Below are positions 1 through 11,021 of a stretch of DNA of 64,000 nucleotides, piece after piece (position 1 is the first letter of the stretch; every line of letters starts with the position of its first letter). The position numbers and the translations under genes are program-made. Origin of the DNA: Dipylidium caninum (Eukaryota; Platyhelminthes; Cestoda; Cyclophyllidea; Dipylidiidae). Below the pieces are notes generated by a model. It had not been told where the DNA came from. It saw nothing but the letters and a program-made list of their open reading frames with translations, and ran no database searches. Location: the NCBI GenBank assembly GCA_017562135.1, contig QEYB01000921.1, positions 124,001-188,000 on the forward strand, given 5' to 3'.

Positions 1-686
1 AAAAATTATTGGCTCATAGTTTATTTGACTTATCCGCAGAATTTTTTATCATAAACTTTTCAAGCGTTCGGAATTTTTGTCAACCTTGATGTGTGTTTGA
101 AACGGCAGTAAACTTCTTGTTGGTTGCTTATATTTATTCAGACATTGGGGAGAAATTCAAATATTGGGTTATAAGTCTTAAAATTTTCTTAATTATTGAA
201 TCCTTTGGAAACCTTGATTCTGCTCAAAATCGGATAGATTTATATTCCTAAGGCTGATATTCGCTTTAAGACCTATATCCTTTAGCGTTAAATGGTGCAT
301 TGGCTAATCATTCCCCCTAAATACTTAGTTTTTACTTTAAGGTTATAAATTTATTTCGTGCTTAGGGCGACCAGGATGAGTTGGTCTGTGCTTATAATGT
401 ATTCATTTTTTTGCCCTTTCCATAAAAGATCTTTTAGTTATTATATTAATTTTAGGCGTTTTTAGGAGATATATTCCACTTCCGCAAACTTTATATAACT
501 AACCTTCCTCTACAACAATTCCTTTTATACTAAGCCTCGTGAAATGTTCTTTTTTGCAAAATAAATTATTGTATTAAGCTGATTTTCTAGCCTGGCCACT
601 GGCCACTCATTTGTTATTTTTATTTTTTGCTTGGAAACCGTGATCTGTTTGTTGCTTTGTTCTAAAATTTAGCCTTACTAAATGAA
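1..686. other. AT-rich non-coding sequence
   Basis: No open reading frame with protein-like composition is visible on either strand. The stretch is AT-rich and probably holds the promoter and 5' untranslated region of the MDM1-like gene that follows. I see no tRNA, repeat array or convincing core promoter element. Confidence 0.4.
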
Positions 687-2096
687 ATGACTGAATACAA
701 TGAAGAATACAATTGGGAAAAGACTTGGTTGAATAGCGCTCCTCTTGGACGTGGTGGCGGTACTCGACGGTCGGCGGAACCTCATTTTCAGCATAAACGA
801 CATTTTGACAAAATAATTCATATAGCATGTGGGGTCCAAAGTCTCCGGGACAAGAAATTTTAGAAGATCCATTCTTTATTATTCACGGTCGTAGACACTC
901 AGAAATCGCGTATCCTAATATTCTCTATAGACGTTCAAAATCTGCTCCTCGTCAAAGAAAAGTACCAAGTCCGATTAATGAACGGACTCAAACATCTACC
1001 AGACCAAAATCTGAAGAGGCAACGAATGTGAGTAAGGCTGTCAAACCTCAGCAAAAGAAACATCATTCAAAGTCTTCCTCGGAAGTGAAAAAGAAAAAGC
1101 CGATCGAACGATGGCCAGAGCTAAAGATGGATATTCCTAAAGATTCACCGCAAACTAACCTTCCTGCAAAATCCGAGTACCAACGATCCTTTAGTCCGCC
1201 AGCTGCTTATAATTATACTCAAAACGGGCGTCAATCAGCAAAAATTCCCCTTGCTGAAGGTAGGAAAGAGGATATAAAAATTTCAGGAAAATAAGCGAAT
1301 AAAAATAGCGTCAGACAGACGATCCAATCGAAAATCCGCCTCCTCTGTACAACCCTCAGAACTTACTTCAAATCTTCAAAACGATAAGGTTGAGTCGAAA
1401 TCAGAGCTCCGTCGTAGACGCTTGCAGTCGGAATACCGAGCAAACTACAAGAATCTTTCCGACTATACATGTGTGGCTAAACTCCAAAACGACGAGGCGA
1501 AACAGAATCAACAGCAAGTAGAAGGATGTCATTTCTCTCGAAAACATTTCAATCAGCTTGACTCAAACAACGCGAATCTCTGGGATCCTCCAAGTACTTT
1601 ATCGGAAATAGTGGGAGTCGACCCTAAAGTAAGGGAGCGACGAATAAAGGAATATAATGACCCTCCTGCACGTCGCCCCCTTAACACTAGTCGCTCCGAC
1701 AGTGCATTAAAGTGCCCTGAGAATTCACTAAATTTGCGATTTAAGTACCCTGCTCCATCGTTGGCCACACGCTATGAGCCAAGCAAGTATTCAAATCAAC
1801 AATCACATTATGGGGAAACGAGGAAAACAAATTTGGCGTCAGAGAAGATGGATGCTGTAGGATGCACACCGTCACATCACATGTGCGGTACCGGTGGAGG
1901 CTTTTTGGTTTCTCGTCCGAGGCCGACAGAAATGGGCCTACCGCCCCTACAGACGCACCGCCCTTGTTGTTCTTCGCCCCCTTCCGCATGCGCCTCACCG
2001 TTCCCCATTAGCACAAACTTAAGCTTGGCCGAGCACACACTGGACCGAGCTCTTTGTCGTCGCAATAAGCTCCTGATCTCGGCCTGTCGTAACTAG
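687..2096 (+). CDS. MDM1-like microtubule/centriole protein
   Basis: A basic, Ser/Lys/Arg-rich, probably disordered protein. Three short segments resemble the repeat motif of nuclear protein MDM1 (S-E-Y-Q-R-x-F type): TEYNEEYNWEKTW after the ATG at 687, SEYQRSF near 1175, and SEYRANY near 1425. MDM1 binds microtubules and restrains centriole duplication in vertebrates. The reading frame changes twice, so introns are needed. One is probably 1260-1308 (49 nt, GTAGGA...AAATAG), which joins the frames in phase 1. Another lies between about 770 and 825, with an uncertain donor. The last exon runs open to the TAA-less stop TAG at 2094-2096. The Cys/Pro-rich tail after about 1860 is unlike MDM1 and may be a read-through into non-coding sequence. 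Identification rests on the short motif only; it could be another low-complexity cytoskeletal protein. Confidence 0.42.
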
Positions 2097-2880
2097 AGAC
2101 TGCATTTATCACCAACTCTTATTCTTCACCTTCTCTTTTAACCAGATCCGCACCTCCTCTTCATACATTTACAATATATGAAGTCTCTTTGCATTGAAGG
2201 ACACACCTGGTTGCATTATGCGAGTGAGAGGAGGAGATAGTGGAAAGCGAGTGAAAAAGTGGTGGCTTTAAAGCTGGCGTGACTGAGTCGCAAAGGGTGT
2301 CTTCGAGGCTGGACAGACTTCTGTCTGACCATGTCGCAGGCTGTGAGTTTAGCGTTTGTCACAGGCAGGATAGCAAGTTATGTCGCGTCAAATTCACAAT
2401 CGGGTTTCCCATTTTTGGTGTTTTTTTCTCCCGTGTTTGGAGGGCCCGCCTGATATCTCCAAGTGGAGGTTTCAGTGGCAAATGGTGAGACGATTCAATG
2501 ACGAATGGTTAAATTGTCCATGATGGTGACCAGTTTACGGATTAATTAGTGCCAGGTCTTGGGAAAAACCCACCATGAAGTGAATTGGAGTACTGTTTTT
2601 CACAATCACTTTTAGACTACGGTTTTCGCGTCGAAGTGGTGACTGTCGTAAAACTCCGGTGTTTGTTTTGATTTCTTGAGTTCCCGGTGGCCCTACGGTA
2701 AAGGACTCAGCCTCGAGGGCACGTCGTCACCTCGCAGTCTTCTGCACCAACACCTCATCCGCACGACAGATTTGCAGTAAATTGGGCAAGGACTTCGAAA
2801 ATTGCACACATTCTACCAAAAGCGACGAGAACCCTCTTCCTCAAATAACCCCCGAGGCCTTTTCAGATCGCTTTCAATGT
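2097..2880. other. intergenic, no gene seen
   Basis: Only short frames without recognisable motifs occur here. The stretch probably includes the 3' untranslated region of the upstream gene. No repeat or RNA gene was recognised. Confidence 0.35.
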
Positions 2881-3300
2881 TCACTTTCGCCAGTACCAAA
2901 GCAGAAAGTGAATGGAGCATGAGCGAAAGAGATGCTGTGAGAGCATCCAAGCTGATTCGCCCAGGTTGAGCGAGGAAACTCTTCTTTCCTGACCTTTAGG
3001 AAACAAACGATCAAAGTGGTAACACAGGAAGATTGCGAATGGAGAATTTGTCAGCCCAGGCACCTCGAATGACAGCGTCAACCGCCACCAGTCAAGTATT
3101 CTCAACGTAGTACCATGTTGGGATGGTAAGTGCTGGGGCCGAGGTCCACATCTGCAATTGGGCGAAAGTTTGAATGACAAGCGCCTTGCTTCAGCCCCTC
3201 GGCTAATGAGTCCTCCACACTAAGGTGAGACGCTCCTTTTCCTCCAACAAAACATTTCATTGTAAGTTAAATCACCTGGTGGTGACACGGTGAATAGACG
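2881..3300 (-). pseudogene. possible mariner transposase relic
   Basis: On the minus strand a 99-codon frame resembles the C-terminal half of mariner-family transposases. It has an HDN-like region near 3130, then LRILDWWRL (mariner: LxELGWEVL), then PGLTNSPFAIFLCYHF (mariner: PDLAPSDYHLF). Directly upstream, near 3240, an in-frame LEEKERLTL matches the EEKRPxL region. There are stops between the blocks and no intact catalytic triad, so the copy would be dead. The similarity is weak and patchy. I give it some weight because clearer relics of the same family lie at 28-34 kb. Confidence 0.38.
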
Positions 3301-5682
3301 GCGCTCCGATTGTGGTGTGGTTGGTCTGTCGGGTGGAAACTTGGCTCTAAGAAAAAATGTGCAGTCGGAGGTGAACCAGAAAAGCAGACACTCCATCGGG
3401 TCCAGGGCTGTAGCAACATTTCGTTTCAGCGCGAACGGTTACTGGGTCTTTAACAGCCTAAATCTCAGTGCCACGAAGAGAATGGGTGAGCAAATGATTA
3501 CGGCGGCGACTTGTAAAACACTTTTCAACTTCGCGTGTGTGTGTGCGTGCTATTTCGAGACAAGTTAAGGCGGGAGGAGATGACAATGAACTGTTGTCCC
3601 TTCACGAACACGTCGTCTCTGGCCTAGGACGTAGGACGTCAGAGGAGCAGCATGCAAGAGACTAGTTTGCGCGCACACGGGGCCTCAAAATCGTGTACTC
3701 TCGTTTAAAATAAAGCATCAGAACCATGTTGTCAATGCAACATGGGCTTTTCATCAAATTATTCACATTTTTCCGCCTCTACCAAGGCGGTTATGCTCGA
3801 GTCTTAAAGAGCTGAACAAGTGGACATATAGGAGTTGACAAGTTCCAGTAGAACAAACCGGCTTCGTGTGCACCTGACAGCCAGGGAGTTGGTTGCCTCA
3901 CGCAGTCGGCTTAATGGAAAGCGCCCTTCTAAGTCTTGCAACAGCAAACATCAATGCGAGGCAGCGGTGATGAGGGCTGCCAATGTCGGTGGATGACAGG
4001 CAGAAGAATGCCATGCATTGAAACAGTCGACACGCGATCGAGAAGGTGTGCTGCCGACAGGGAAGTCGATGTCCTTGACAGGTTCCAACAGTCCTCACAC
4101 TTGTGCGGTGAATATGTTCAGGAGTGGAAGTGTGGGAAGAGTGCGTCCAGTAGCTCGGACGTACAAATGGGCTGAGACGTTCGGAGTCCCCCGCCGGTAC
4201 GTTACGCTGAACGGTTTGCAATAGGCTCGAGCTTTTAGGCACTTGCGTGAGCATGATTGAGGAGATCGTGACAAAAGCATGCCTCAGTAATGGTAAAATG
4301 AGTCGTAACCAGAATCTCTGTGGTTTCCCTCGAGAAGTCCGCAGCCTGGTATTGCCTTGACGCAGGCAGTGGACATCCCGCGATGGAAATCAAGACGGCT
4401 ATACCACCTCACTTTGTTCTTCCGTTTGTCCAAAAGTGACAGAAGTAGGGACAGAGGAAAGCCGAACATCACACCGTTGATCGGCATGTAAAACGGCGAA
4501 TGTGTAACATTTGAGAACCATCATACTTCTAGTCAAATAAATGCATGATTGTCAAGCCTGACCAAGACGTGCAGTCAAGCGGTCATCAATGGCGTTGACA
4601 CACAACTGATTTCTGTTACTTGGATGTGCAAAAGTTCTTCACAATTTGTTTATTCATACTAAGGGCATTAGAAATGTTCCACCCATGGAAACGCAAAAGT
4701 TTTGTGACACACACACACTCGCTACTTATTTACTTAATGCCGATCGTGTGGTCTCTGGCAAATCACATTACACTACAGGTTCTCTTCATTCAGTTAAAAA
4801 TAATTTCCCTTTAACAGTAACCTCCCCACCAGACGACTTTACTTCAAGGTGAATCTCTTCTGCAGGGTTCCAACACCGAGTTTACATCAACGCATGAAAG
4901 ATAGTGCGATGGGTACCCAAAGACCCCAAGGCAGAATCTTTATGCCAGTTCCCCTTTTGTTTACAACCTAATTGTAGAGACTCTTAACAACAGAGGCCTC
5001 GAAGGTACTGTCCTTGCGACAGCTATGGCAAAAATCATACTAGAAGGAACACAGAGCAAACCGAGGAACTGCACTCAGCAATAACTACTAAGCGGGTCGG
5101 TTATCACACCTAACTGCGACTTATGAATGAAAAATTCACCCAAGAACTCGCACCACAGGCCCAGAGATTTGAGTTTGTGAATGAACGAGGACAATGCTGA
5201 CACTGCAGGGAAGAATTCACTCAAGGTAGCCTAGGTGCGCGGAAATGAGGAAGACTCCCACCTCCAGTGTGCGCCCTGCACTCGGTGATTCAAGAGACCA
5301 CGAATTGGAGTACACCTAACGGCACAGGGGAGCCGGCGGCAAAGAACACGAAATCCTTTCACGTATATAATAAACGAGTTTTCTTCTAATGAAGGATGTC
5401 ATTTTCCAATCTAAACCATAGTTAGGCCTCACTAGCTCATTTTAACTTACTAGAGGGTATAAGGCGAAGAGATATGTCCTCCCGATACCGTAAGAAACGG
5501 GAAAATAAAAAGTGAATACACAAAATTGGGTAGTTCTTCCTCATTGTATATAAAAATATTTGTAAAGGAAAGAGAAGTGGGGCTGAGCGCGCATGAAATA
5601 ATTTGCCTACAAATGCACACAGAAGAAAATAGGGATAAGGAGATATCGGAGGTATTGCACTGGACGAGGTTCTCAGTCGAAA
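3301..5682. other. intergenic, no gene seen
   Basis: Several frames of 60-118 codons occur on both strands, but they overlap one another and show no domain, splice signals in phase, or recognisable motif. A minus-strand stretch at 4284-4487 (SLLDKRKNKVRW) is faintly mariner-like but too weak to call. No RNA gene or repeat array was found. Confidence 0.35.
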
Positions 5683-8638
5683 TTAACGCAAACACAGGAG
5701 CTTCTTCCAGAGTGGACGTTGTGTTGCACACAGATTGTTAGAATGCTGTGCCGCCTCATTGTTTGCTTTCATCACACTGCGTTGGCGGTGGCGTTTGGAC
5801 TTGCGTGAGGAGTCGCTGAGTGGCGTCAATGGTGAAAAACTGTTTCTCGTGGGGGGACCACTGTTGTTGCTGTCAGCTGTGACACACTGCATCGCCTGCT
5901 GGGCTTGAAGACCGTACCACACAGCTAGATCGAAAACTTTTTTAAGCTGCTTCTGTGTTAGTGCAGAGCACTCAATATAAGCCTCCGCGCCCAACTCCAC
6001 CGCGAGACGGTGCGCCACTGTATCGTTGACAGGCAGTTCATCGCGGTCCGAGAGGTCAAGGAGACGTTTAATATCATTACGCAGATCACACGCGCATCCG
6101 ACGAGAATAAAAGCGGGACCGGGAGGGCGGGAACCACCGGTAGCGGATTGATGATTTGAGGGGGGGAGACAACCGATGCGCGAGGCCGTTTCGAAGGCAG
6201 AAGGATTCAGGACAAGGCCGCTGGCAGCTAACTCGGGCAACCATCGGTCGCGCAGGGCCCATAAAGTCTCGGGCTGTACCACAGAGAAGCAAAGTATCAC
6301 CACGTGTACACTTGGATAGGCCAGCTCACGGAGTGAACGAATTCCAGGCTGAAAGTCAAGTGGACATAGACATGAAAGAGCTGCAATCACTTTCTCACAA
6401 GTCGCACAAGTGAAATGAGGCCATGGATATGAGTGTCGTAGGTGCATGCATTGAAGAAAAACCAATCGCCTTATATATCACAGCTTTTTAGGCGCTAGCA
6501 GTGGAAAATAGTCATAACGACAACGGAAAAGTGACAAACGGAGACGGGGAGAATGGAGTAAATACATTGGTCGGGTAATAAAGGACACAGTTACACTTCC
6601 GGAAAAAGAACTGCTTTGTGATCCGTGTTAGATTGTAATTTATGACAAACGTACGCCACATACGTAAGAAAAGAACGAAATCCCAACGAAAATTCAAGAG
6701 CTGAATGCTATAATTTTTGTTAAAAATCACAAATTTAAGTCCAAGATAGACCATAAAGTGGCTATTGACAGACTATTCATAACTGACAAACACAAAAATA
6801 GGACCGAGTATTTGTAAGCCCTTCCACAGATGTGTTGAACAAAGTCCTGGAATTAACTGAGGGTAAGGGACAGCGGCGAGACAAATACTCGTCTAATTAC
6901 GAGGCCATAAGCTCCAGAGACAGCAGTGGCTATGAACTCATTTGTAAAAAGAATTTTCATTGTTTTCAATAGTTACTTATCTGTAATATTCGACATCACG
7001 TGACTCAGAGTCTGTAAAAATATCCGTTCTTGTTGTAAAAAAGCCTAGAAACTTTACTCAAGCGTAAAGGTCAACCCGGAAGTTGAGCTAATACTAAGAA
7101 AAAATAGAATTTTAGTGCGGAATTTGACAAATGGGATAAAATAATTTAATGTCAACAGAAAATTAGGTGAAGATGACTTCAAGAGGTATGAAAATTCCCT
7201 GACAAAATAGTTTCAACTCAGCATGAATTTTTTATGTATATTAAGTCCGAATCCCACAGAAGACACAATGAGTTGAACCTATATAGATCATATACTGAAT
7301 AAGCCTAAGTGAGAAAAGCAAAAACGTAGTAAAAACCCTTTGAGTTTCTTGTAACATTGTTGATCGGCGTCCTTGACCCAAACTATAAACGCCTATTTTA
7401 CTACGAGCATAAGAAGGATACGTTAAGCAATACTAATGAACGCTAAAGAAGAAGATGATTTTCACTTTATGTTGAGTGGTACATCAATCCACCCATAGAA
7501 TCGGGTAAACACGAGATGCGATTATTTTTCGTAAGGCCCAATCGGGTTAAGCGTATTCACAACGCATGCAAAACCTTCCGCAAACTAATCATTATCTCCT
7601 CACACACACATACCAGATACACGGCTAATTTGATGGACTTAGAAAAGAGAAGTGAAAATTTGCCAGTCTAAAGTTTGATGTACGTAAAAGGCTGCACAAA
7701 TGGGACTGATATTTATACACACGTCATTGGTAAAAGTAATGAAAATAAAGATGCCATGGTTTCGAACTAACAGGAAGGCTTTAAGAAGACGCTAAACAAG
7801 AAAATGTGTGAAGACATTATAAACTTATAAGAATTGGAAGTGTGCTCGAGAGCAACGTTACTGCACCGCTGTGGATCATAGATTGAAATATCAATATTAT
7901 GAAGACTAGACTAAGATCGCAAATCGCAATACCACTTGGTAGAAACTATTAAAGAGCAAAAAATTAACGCTACTTACGGCGCCTCCAGCGTCACATATCT
8001 GCAAATTCACTTGAAAATTTTCAACGCGGAGATCCACTGAAAAGGAACATTATCGAAGACCTATACCATTTGATAGGAATAAACAAGCCAATTAACTTTT
8101 CAAAAATTACATAAATTTATTCATAAACATCATTGTGTAGTAAGATCTGAGTTACTGAGAAATTAGAAAATTTATGAAAACGGAAATGAGTCCACGGGAC
8201 ACGGTTGGCCACTCCATTAGGATGGATAAACGCAGAAGCAGCACAGCATTATATAAGCGTTCCTCATTGAAACTATGTTTAAGGCTACTGAAGTCTACTG
8301 GAGCTTTGAAATCTTGTAGAATTATGGCAGAATCACTAAACAATCTTGGCATATGAAACTTAAAAGGGGATGTGATTAAATTGTTCAATCGCCACAGTAC
8401 TAACATCAAAACAAGTCCAAAAAGTAAGCAAACACGCTGAAACAAAATGGGAGCGCTGAAGCATAAACCAGGTCTAATCAGCAACCGGATAATACCTACC
8501 AATATAAGTGTCGAAGGCTGTGGGCTCGTACTTGACAGGATAGTCATCCCTGGTGTAGCTAACAACCAGACTAGATTTTCCGACCCCACTTTCGCCAATT
8601 AGTATACATTTTACAGATTCAACAGATTTCGCGGACAT
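5683..8638 (-). CDS. atypical Rho-family GTPase (RhoU/Rnd-like)
   Basis: A Ras-superfamily GTPase of 287 aa in three exons: 8638-8500, 8036-7978 and 6348-5683. Donors are GTAGGT and GTAAGT, acceptors are TTTTCAG and CTTTCAG, and phases 1 and 0 agree. The P-loop is GESGVGKS (residues 15-22). Switch I is PTAFDTYI, as in RhoU (PTAFDNF). The switch II core is CDAGGA (61-66), where active Rho proteins have CDTAGQ. The guanine-specificity strand is VGCACDL and the SAL motif is [15 protein letters not shown], very close to RhoU/RhoV. The C-terminus [10 protein letters not shown] has a basic-Cys tail but no CAAX box, recalling the palmitoylated RhoU tail. Position 12 is Ser and position 61 is Ala (Ras numbering), so GTP hydrolysis should be poor, as in Rnd proteins. 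About 30 extra residues follow helix 3. Membrane-linked cytoskeletal signalling is inferred. Confidence 0.88.
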
Positions 8639-9860
8639 AATATTCTGCTACCCTCCAGCAGACACCGAAGGACGTCAATGGCCGGGCGCGACCAAAACAT
8701 GCCAACTAGTTTCACCTTGCAAACATCTGTTAGTTTATTAAAAATAGAAAATATATTTGAAAGGTCAAAATCAAATGAAAATACTATATTTCTCCATTTC
8801 ACCATCTGTGCATTATTAAGACTGGCGGAATTTTTTAAGCTTAATAAGGGTACGAGGGACATAGTCAGGGTCCGGAATCTTTACCTAACCCTTTTTTAGA
8901 ATAACAAACGTTAAATGACAGTAACTAACTGTCCAGTGAAGGAGATAATGGAAATGAAAAGGGTTTGAACACAAGCAACACTAAATTTATATATTTTTAG
9001 TTAGGTCGAAAATGGTTTTGCGGAAGTTGGAAGCACGCTACGATGGTTACTTTACGGAGAATGCGAAGAATTTCCGCCGAACATACATTTTATACCAGGC
9101 GCGATTGTGAGCAAGCCCTACGTCTCATTCTGGTGAAACTCGACTAAATGAGAAGCTTCACATAGTACTAAAAGTGCCCTAATAGTACTTCAGAAATAAC
9201 ACATTACTGTGATACACGACCTGATGGACTCAAGATGCATTTTGTTCGCATACTTACGAATGTTTGAGTGCTCGTTACTTGTATGCATTTGCCCCAATAT
9301 AATTGAATCTGGATTACTTGTATGACGTTCCCCAATTTGGCTAAAACCTTATTGAGTTGCCTGTTCGCACCGGCAAAAAAGACCGCAAAGATTGATCAGG
9401 ACCAGGCTCGATGCTAAAAATGACTGCTAGCATCCTCCGCCCTAGTACCACGCATTTAATGGGTGATAACTTGATATGTTCATCTCAGCTAAAAGGAAAC
9501 TTTTGAACTAAAACAATATGCATTCCTTTGTTATGACAGTGTATGCATTGCGCAGGGTGAAATTAGTGACCCCAGTTCATTCGGTACTTGATATCAGTGC
9601 GTATTAAAACTTGCGACACTTGAACCTATCTTCCCTCAGGCCCGATTGAGCAATCGGCAAAGATCATCTCAGCCACAAAGCAATCGAAGCCCAACAATAC
9701 ATCAGAGCAGATCGTATCAGTAGTTAAGCTTTAGATGTAAAACCTTACCAATAACTCCCGACCCCCTAACGAGGCAAATAAACGCGACGCCCTATTTACC
9801 CACCAAAAGGAAATAACACTATATAAAAGCATATAATATTGGTAACGCAGTGTCCAAATT
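8639..9860. other. intergenic between two minus-strand genes
   Basis: This lies upstream of the Rho GTPase start codon at 8638 and downstream of the zinc-finger gene. It presumably holds the GTPase promoter and 5' UTR. It is AT-rich and I recognise no coding exon or repeat. Confidence 0.35.
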
Positions 9861-11021
9861 CTAGCAAAAGCGATTCGAGAAACGAGAACTTTCCATCTTC
9901 AAAAGATTAGCCTTGTGCTTCTTTCCCTCCAAATGATTTTGCACATTGCTCATTGATGTCACTAAACAATCACAAACTAAACATCTCATTCCGTTCCCTC
10001 TCACACTAACGATTTGATCGTCAATTTGTGGGTCGGATAAACCATGTACTGGTGCGTCGTCATCCTGTGAACTTTCGTTAGAGGGTTCCTTTAAGGCCAT
10101 CTCAAATACCTTCCTCAATTCATCGCGGATCAACGCGGGCGCCTCTTCTCTCACTATCTGTCGAATGATATTGACCATTTCATCTTTTGGCGTAGATTTA
10201 GGCTCCGCACTCTGTAGAGGAAGTACGGCTCGCGAGGGCGAATTCGCAGAAAGTCCACTTGCTGCCTTGATTTTTGCTATATGTTCCGGATCCCTTACAT
10301 GTTTGGCCAGTTCAGCCTTTTCGAAGAAATCAACGGCACACAAAGCGCATTTCCATTTAGAACTATTAGCATCTGAGCTACGTGTCTGAAATGATTGCTG
10401 CGATCTGGCCATTCCTGTAGTTTGGGAGTTGGTGATTGGAGGTTCGTTGGATCCACGACAAGAAGACGAAAATTCAGGAAACCTTGGTACGGAGATGGAT
10501 TGACCATTTACTGACGGAGGTTGAACAGATTCGACAGTTACTCCGCCGTTGTGAGGCTGAGATATCATGTTACTCCGACGAGTAGCACCAACATTCATGC
10601 AAAGTGATGTAAACTCCCCCTTAGATGATCCTTCGAGTGTAGAAAAATGATTCCCCACGAAAGGTAGGGAGAATTTTGACTCAAGAGGCTTATTTTGTAG
10701 GGAAGTGGGTTTTATTGAATTCCCAGCACAGTTATTTTCACACGCTGTGATCCTCTTGCCGTTGACACATTCGTTCCTTTGATTAGGTGTGAAATTATCA
10801 GTAGTTAACGAAGTTTCTCGGGTACTACTGAAGCCTGATGAGACCGAAGATTTCGAAATCGTAGGCGAGGGAGAGTGATTTGGAGGCAACGGTGGCACAC
10901 ACGGGTGTTCCGAATCGGCGTTACATGACCCAGATGACAGGTGGATCAAATAGGCATCATCACTGAAAACCATGCCACAAAACTTGCACTTATAACTGGT
11001 CACAGGTGCGCCTGCATCCAT
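9861..11021 (-). CDS. three-finger CCHH/CCHC zinc-finger protein
   Basis: A single open frame of 386 aa, starting at the ATG at 11021; a GTG two codons upstream also keeps the frame open. Three zinc modules are visible. CKFC...HLSSGSC (about 12-33) is of CCHC type. WKCALCAVDF...KHVRDPEH (about 223-246) is of CCHH type with 12- and 5-residue spacers. RCLVCDCLVT...NHLEGKKH (near the C-terminus) is a U1/matrin-like finger, with the HxxxxKxHK ending seen in RNA-binding fingers. Between fingers 2 and 3 a helical stretch NIIRQIVREEAPALIRDEL is followed by an acidic run. The long Ser/Pro-rich linker looks disordered. Role unknown; nucleic-acid binding is inferred. A clear paralogue lies at 49663-50166 in the same orientation. 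An acceptor-like TTTCAG just upstream of the start suggests a 5' UTR intron. Confidence 0.75.
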   Translation of the reverse strand: MDAGAPVTSYKCKFCGMVFSDDAYLIHLSSGSCNADSEHPCVPPLPPNHSPSPTISKSSVSSGFSSTRETSLTTDNFTPNQRNECVNGKRITACENNCAGNSIKPTSLQNKPLESKFSLPFVGNHFSTLEGSSKGEFTSLCMNVGATRRSNMISQPHNGGVTVESVQPPSVNGQSISVPRFPEFSSSCRGSNEPPITNSQTTGMARSQQSFQTRSSDANSSKWKCALCAVDFFEKAELAKHVRDPEHIAKIKAASGLSANSPSRAVLPLQSAEPKSTPKDEMVNIIRQIVREEAPALIRDELRKVFEMALKEPSNESSQDDDAPVHGLSDPQIDDQIVSVRGNGMRCLVCDCLVTSMSNVQNHLEGKKHKANLLKMESSRFSNRFC

